Origin: Pseudomonas abyssi
GTDB taxonomy: Bacteria > Pseudomonadota > Gammaproteobacteria > Pseudomonadales > Pseudomonadaceae
Length of the DNA stretch: 64,000 nucleotides
NCBI RefSeq assembly: GCF_002307495.1
Contig: NZ_NTMR01000002.1
Location: 248,001 to 312,000, forward strand
Reading direction: 5' to 3'
The notes beneath the pieces were generated by a model that did not search any database, was not told where the DNA came from, and saw only the letters and a list, made by a program, of their open reading frames with translations. Every line of letters starts with the position of its first letter. Within the stretch, counting starts at the first letter, position 1. This document shows, one piece after another, positions 59,687 through 64,000 of the stretch. Position numbers and translations under genes: made by a program.

Positions 59687-60253
59687 ATGCCCAAAGCCGC
59701 GGACCTGAAAAAAGGCCATATCGTTCAGCTCAACAGCCAGCCGTATATCGTTAGCCAGATCGAGGTCAAAAGCCCGTCCTCGCGCAGCGGCACCACACTG
59801 TACAAGGTACGTTTCAATCACGTGCAGACCAAGCAGAAGCTCGACCAGAGCTTTACCGGCGACGACGTGCTGAGCTTTATCGACTTCCAGAAGCGCCCGG
59901 TGCAATTTCTCTATCTGGACGCCGACGGCTACACCTTTATGGATAACGAAGACTTCGCCCAGTTCACCCTGACCGCCGACCAACTGGAAGATCAGTTGCC
60001 TTACCTGCACGACGGCATCGAGGGCCTGTACGGCCTGCTGGTCGAAGGCAACCTGGTCGGCATCGAGCTGCCGGCAGTGGTGGAAATGGCCATCGAACAA
60101 ACCCCACCCGCCATCAAGGGCTCGTCCGCCAGCGCGCGCACCAAGACCGCGCGCTTTGCCACCGGCCTGGAAATCCAGATCCCCGAGTATCTGGAAACCG
60201 GCGAGGTGCTGCGTATCAACACCGAGTCCGGCAAGTTCATGTCCCGCGCCTGA
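59687..60253 (+). CDS. efpL: Elongation factor P-like protein EfpL (YeiP)
   Basis: EfpL is an EF-P paralogue that helps ribosomes through some stalling sequences. The 188-residue, three-domain protein starts MPKAADLKKGHIVQLN; the EF-P tip loop carries SPSSRSGTTL in place of the PGKGxA loop of EF-P, which marks the YeiP/EfpL group. The end (GEVLRINTESGKFMSRA) is also typical. Confidence 0.92.
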   Translation: MPKAADLKKGHIVQLNSQPYIVSQIEVKSPSSRSGTTLYKVRFNHVQTKQKLDQSFTGDDVLSFIDFQKRPVQFLYLDADGYTFMDNEDFAQFTLTADQLEDQLPYLHDGIEGLYGLLVEGNLVGIELPAVVEMAIEQTPPAIKGSSASARTKTARFATGLEIQIPEYLETGEVLRINTESGKFMSRA

Positions 60254-60358
60254 GCGCCCCAAAGCACCGCGGCCTCGCGGTGCAGCGGTTGCACTGACCC
60301 ACACACTGAAACAGAATACGACGAATTTTCATTTAAAAAGGACGCTGGCGCGCCCCTC

Positions 60359-61498
60359 ATGAACGTCAAACTCTGGTTTCTGATCCACAAGTGGAGCAGC
60401 CTGGTCTGTACCCTCTTCCTGTTGATGCTGTGCATTACCGGGCTGCCGCTGATCTTTCATCATGAGCTGGAGCATTTGCTGGAAGATGAGGTCGAGGCCC
60501 CGGCCATGCCAACCGACACCCCGATGGCCAGCCTTGATGTGCTCAGCGAGCGCGCGCGCAGCGCCCGTCCAGGCGATGTTATTCGCTTCATGTTCTGGGA
60601 CGACGAAGACCACCCGAATCAAACCTTTGTGTCCCTGGCGCCAACTCAAGACGCCAAGGCCGAGGAGGCCCGCACGCTGGTGCTGGACTCTCGGACCGGC
60701 GCCCTGCTGGACGAGCCCGGCCCGCCCGGCGGCTTTCTGTACATCATGTTCAAGCTGCACGTAGACCTGTTCGCCGGCCTGCCCGGCATGCTGTTTCTGG
60801 GATTCATGGGGCTGCTGTTTGTTGTCGCTATTATCTCCGGCGTGGTGCTCTACGCTCCCTTCATGCGCAAACTGGACTTTGGCACCGTGCGCCGTGAGCG
60901 CAGCAGCCGCTTGCAGTGGCTCGACCTGCACAACCTGCTCGGCGTGGTCACGCTGGTCTGGGCCTTGGTCGTAGGGCTGACCGGCGCAATCAACACGCTC
61001 AGTCCAATCGTTGTCGGGCTATGGCAGCAGGGTCAGCTGGCGGCAATGACCGCCGACTACGCCGAGCGCCCGGCACCAGAGCAGATCGGCTCGGTACAAC
61101 AGGCGTTGGATACTGCCAGCGCCAGCGCTGAAGGCATGCACCTGAGCCTGATAGCCTGGCCCGGCAGCCAGTTCAGCAGCCCGCACCACTACGGCGTGTT
61201 CTTTCGCGGCGATACCCCGTTAACCTCCAGACTGCTGCAACCGGTGTTGGTGGACGCCAGTGCCGGCCACGCGCTTGAGCCTGAAGCCCTGCCCTGGTAC
61301 GTGCAGACCCTGCTGCTATCGCAGCCGCTGCACTTTGGCGATTACGGCGGCATGCCGCTGAAAGTCATTTGGGCACTGCTGGATATCATCACTATTGTGG
61401 TCCTGATCTCCGGCCTCTATCTGTGGCTGGGGCGTCGCACTAGCGCCGCCCGACGGGTAGAGGAGATCAACAACGGCGGACAGGAGGCGCAACCATGA
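60359..61498 (+). CDS. PepSY-associated transmembrane protein
   Basis: A 379-residue inner-membrane protein with four main helices. It begins LWFLIHKWSSLVCTLFLLMLCITGLPLIF, contains FMFWDDEDHPN and a KLHVDLFAGLPGMLFLG segment, and a second HNLLGVVTLVWALVVGLTGAINTLS helix, typical of PepSY-TM proteins often linked to iron uptake or reductase functions. The exact substrate is unknown. A 60-residue membrane protein gene overlaps its end by four bases. Confidence 0.85.
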   Translation: MNVKLWFLIHKWSSLVCTLFLLMLCITGLPLIFHHELEHLLEDEVEAPAMPTDTPMASLDVLSERARSARPGDVIRFMFWDDEDHPNQTFVSLAPTQDAKAEEARTLVLDSRTGALLDEPGPPGGFLYIMFKLHVDLFAGLPGMLFLGFMGLLFVVAIISGVVLYAPFMRKLDFGTVRRERSSRLQWLDLHNLLGVVTLVWALVVGLTGAINTLSPIVVGLWQQGQLAAMTADYAERPAPEQIGSVQQALDTASASAEGMHLSLIAWPGSQFSSPHHYGVFFRGDTPLTSRLLQPVLVDASAGHALEPEALPWYVQTLLLSQPLHFGDYGGMPLKVIWALLDIITIVVLISGLYLWLGRRTSAARRVEEINNGGQEAQP

Positions 61499-61677
61499 GC
61501 CGCTCTCCCCGAACGCTCTGGCAGGTTTTTCGCGCCCCCCTGCTGCTGGCGGTACTCAGCATGATTGGCCTGGTAGCTGCGCTGATCGGTGACGGCCTGC
61601 TGGACCTGCTGTCCTGGCTTGCCCTGGGCAGCACGCTGCTGGTGATTGCGTGGTACTGGAGCAGGCCCAGCGGTTAA
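61495..61677 (+). CDS. Small membrane protein, partner of the PepSY protein
   Basis: A 60-residue protein with two hydrophobic helices (about 13-33 and 38-54) and a basic N-terminus. Its ATG overlaps the stop of the PepSY gene (ATGA), so it is translated with it. I cannot name it; small membrane partners follow PepSY genes in relatives. Confidence 0.6.
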   Translation: MSRSPRTLWQVFRAPLLLAVLSMIGLVAALIGDGLLDLLSWLALGSTLLVIAWYWSRPSG

Positions 61678-61711
61678 ACTGGCCGCTTTGACCGACGTCC
61701 AAGGAGTTCCC

Positions 61712-62368
61712 ATGTCGCCGCATATCATTGAACCCGTCAGCCCCGCCAGTCGCGCCGTCATCTGGCTGCACGGCCTTGGCGCCGACTGCTACGACTTTGT
61801 CCCCGTCGTCGAGGCGTTGCAGCTGCCGGACAACCACGGCATTCGCTTTATCTTCCCGCAGGCGCCAACCCGCCCGGTCACCATCAACGGCGGCTTCCCG
61901 ATGCCCAGCTGGTACGACATCCTCGGCGTGTCGCCCGCCCGCGCCATCAATCAGGCGCAGCTGGATGAGTCCATCGCCCTGGTACGCCAGCTGATTGATG
62001 AGCAATGCGCCCAGGGCATCGCGCTGGAGAATATCGTATTGGCCGGGTTCTCCCAGGGCGGTGCGGTCGTGCTGTGCACCGCAGTCAGCAGCCAATTGCC
62101 ACTGGCTGGCGTCATGGCGCTGTCGACCTACGGGCCAGATCTGGACAAACTGCTGCAAGATTATCCGGTACTGCAACCGCTGTCCGTGTTCCATGCCCAT
62201 GGCCGCTTTGACGAGGTGCTGCCTCTGAGCATGGGTCGGCAGGCGCATGACCTAATGCAGGCCGCCGGGCACCAGACCCGCTGGCATGAGTATGCGATGG
62301 CGCACGAGGTCTGCATGCCGGAGATTGCCGACATTCGCCAATGGCTGGTCGAACGACTAGGGCTCTAA
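61712..62368 (+). CDS. Carboxylesterase / phospholipase (alpha/beta hydrolase)
   Basis: A 218-residue esterase of the family that includes Pseudomonas carboxylesterase EstB-type and human acyl-protein thioesterase. Seen: VIWLHGLGADCYDFVP, MPSWYDI, GFSQGGAVV with the nucleophilic serine, AHGRFDEVLPL with the acid, and AMAHEVCMPEI with the histidine. ATG at 61712 follows AAGGAG. Confidence 0.9.
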   Translation: MSPHIIEPVSPASRAVIWLHGLGADCYDFVPVVEALQLPDNHGIRFIFPQAPTRPVTINGGFPMPSWYDILGVSPARAINQAQLDESIALVRQLIDEQCAQGIALENIVLAGFSQGGAVVLCTAVSSQLPLAGVMALSTYGPDLDKLLQDYPVLQPLSVFHAHGRFDEVLPLSMGRQAHDLMQAAGHQTRWHEYAMAHEVCMPEIADIRQWLVERLGL

Positions 62369-62482
62369 GCGCGGCAGCACGGCACACCCCGGCCCCTGCT
62401 GTTCAAAAAACAACCGCAAGGCTTCGCTATCGCACGGCCTTGCATTACACTGCCTGATCTTCAATTTCCATGTAGTCGAGAC

Positions 62483-64000
62483 ATGCCTGTGCTCAAAGCA
62501 CTGAAAAAGCTGATCAGCAAACCAGAAGAGCCGGCCCAGAAGCCGGTCGAGCAGACACCCCGTCAGGCCCCCGCCAGCGCTGCGGCAAAGCCGGACCATG
62601 CACCAACCCAGGCCCGCAAGCCGCGCCAGACAGAGCGCCAGCGACCGGCCAAGCCCAAGCCAGCGCCAGCGCCAGTGCCAGCCAAGCCCTGGAGCATCAA
62701 CGACTTTCAGGTGCCCCCTGCCGAGGGCAAGAGTCGCTTTCACGACTTTCCGCTGCCAGACAGCCTGATGCGCGCCATTCAGGATCAGGGCTTCAGCTAC
62801 TGCACGCCGATTCAGGCTGCCGTGCTGGGCAGCACCCTGCGCGGGCACGACGCCATCGGCCGTGCCCAGACCGGCACCGGCAAGACCGCTGCCTTCCTGG
62901 TCTCCACCGTCACCCAGCTGCTGGAAACACCGCCACCGGATGAGCGTTTCATGGGCGAGCCACGCGCGCTGATCATCGCGCCCACGCGTGAACTGGTGAT
63001 GCAGATTGCCAGTGACGCCGAAGGGCTCACCAAACACTGTCCGCTGAACGTCATGACCTTCGTCGGCGGCATGGACCTGGACAAGCAGCTCAAGCAGCTC
63101 GAACAGCGCTACTGCGACATTCTGGTCGCCACCCCCGGCCGCCTGCTGGACTTCTGCAACCGCGGCGAAGTGCATCTGGACCTGCTGGAAGTGCTGGTGC
63201 TGGACGAAGCCGACCGCATGCTCGACATGGGCTTTATTCCGCAGGTACGCCAGATCATCCGCCAAACCCCGCGCAAGGGCGACCGCCAGACGCTGCTGTT
63301 CTCCGCCACCTTCAGCGACGACGTGATGAACCTGGCGCGCCAATGGACAGAGAACCCGGCCGTGGTCGAGATCGAGCCCGAGCGCCCGGCCTCCGAGAAC
63401 GTCACCCAGAAGGTCTACGCCGTCAGCAGCGCCGACAAGTACAAGGTGCTCTACAACCTGGTCACCCAGCTGGAACTCGACCGCGTCATGGTCTTCGCCA
63501 ACCGCAAGGACGAAGTGCGCCGTGTACAGGAGCGCCTGATGCGCGACGGTATCAATGCCGCGCAGCTGTCCGGCGACGTGCCCCAGCAAAAGCGCGTACG
63601 TACCTTGGAAAACTTCAAGAGCGGCAAGCTGCAGGTGCTGGTCGCGACTGATGTCGCCGGACGCGGCATCCATATCGACGGCATCAGCCACGTGGTGAAC
63701 TACACCCTGCCGGAAGACCCGGAAGACTACGTACACCGCATCGGCCGCACCGGCCGCGCCGGCGCCAAGGGCACATCCATCAGCCTCGCGGGTGAAGACG
63801 ACGCCTTTCAGGTGCCGCCTATTGAGGAGCTGCTGGGCAACAAGCTGGAGTGCATTCCGCCGGAGGAACGTTTCCTCAAGCCGGTGCCCAAGCGCCAGCA
63901 GAGCGCCGAGGAAAAGGCCGCCACCGACGCCAATGAAGCCGAACAGGCCGCAGCAGCCGCTGCCGCCCGCCGCCGCTCCGCGGGCAGCAACAGCCGCCGT
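62483..64000 (+). CDS. rhlB: DEAD-box RNA helicase, RhlB-like (partial, runs off the right edge)
   Basis: The first 506 codons of a helicase with no stop before the edge. A Lys/Pro/Ala-rich N-terminal extension (about 1-70) precedes the core with Q motif (TPIQAAVL), AQTGTGKT (motif I), VLDEADRM (II), SATF (III), and motifs V and VI ([24 protein letters not shown]). An Ala/Arg-rich tail begins near the edge. RhlB takes part in RNA decay; the assignment among pseudomonad helicases is by likeness. Confidence 0.85.
   Translation, partial: MPVLKALKKLISKPEEPAQKPVEQTPRQAPASAAAKPDHAPTQARKPRQTERQRPAKPKPAPAPVPAKPWSINDFQVPPAEGKSRFHDFPLPDSLMRAIQDQGFSYCTPIQAAVLGSTLRGHDAIGRAQTGTGKTAAFLVSTVTQLLETPPPDERFMGEPRALIIAPTRELVMQIASDAEGLTKHCPLNVMTFVGGMDLDKQLKQLEQRYCDILVATPGRLLDFCNRGEVHLDLLEVLVLDEADRMLDMGFIPQVRQIIRQTPRKGDRQTLLFSATFSDDVMNLARQWTENPAVVEIEPERPASENVTQKVYAVSSADKYKVLYNLVTQLELDRVMVFANRKDEVRRVQERLMRDGINAAQLSGDVPQQKRVRTLENFKSGKLQVLVATDVAGRGIHIDGISHVVNYTLPEDPEDYVHRIGRTGRAGAKGTSISLAGEDDAFQVPPIEELLGNKLECIPPEERFLKPVPKRQQSAEEKAATDANEAEQAAAAAAARRRSAGSNSRR

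Overview
The window reads as about 64 kb of chromosome from a Pseudomonas-like gammaproteobacterium (Pseudomonadaceae). Evidence: roughly 60% GC, and several diagnostic gene orders: kdsD-kdsC-lptC-lptA-lptB-rpoN-hpf-ptsN-rapZ-ptsO, mlaFEDCB-ibaG-murA-hisG-hisD-hisC with algW next to it, bioB-F-H-C-D, and purL-mltF-tadA. The genus is an inference; a Halopseudomonas or related marine lineage would fit, but nothing here decides it.

Layout. Positions 1-10.6 kb form an accessory-looking stretch: a truncated RlpA-like lipoprotein, a twice-frameshifted outer-membrane barrel gene, a predicted periplasmic ATP-dependent DNA ligase, queH, two GNAT acetyltransferases, a C39-like protein, DUF998/DUF3010/DUF2306 proteins, an L,D-transpeptidase and several unrecognised small proteins. 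At 10.7-12.7 kb lies an IS30-family element beside a sedentary-type integron integrase gene. The integrase keeps a canonical promoter with a LexA-like box, but has lost about 74 internal residues, including the first catalytic arginine; no attI or attC site could be recognised. From 12.8 kb the core chromosome resumes: purL, mltF, tadA, cysD-cysNC (sulfate activation) with a four-helix-bundle gene wedged between them, nif3-like, algW, histidine genes, murA and the Mla lipid-transport operon (all minus), then divergently the Kdo/Lpt/RpoN/PTS-Ntr operon (plus). After that come pmbA, darP, an egtD-egtB ergothioneine pair, two related large acyl-CoA dehydrogenases bracketing the biotin operon, comF, srkA, a large MscS-type channel, efpL, a PepSY membrane protein, an esterase and a truncated rhlB-like helicase.

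The most unusual non-coding structure is a family of six paired-arm elements built from 7-base units (variants of GCTTGCG / CAAGCGG). They lie between genes, and in each copy one arm touches or nearly touches the stop codon of a minus-strand gene; three share a terminator-like core and one encloses the four-helix-bundle gene. A separate 267-bp MITE-like element with 31-bp terminal inverted repeats and nested palindromes occupies the divergent bioB/comF promoter region. Together with the dead integron these are the best candidates for follow-up.

All identifications come from reading translated sequence and motifs; no database search was run.
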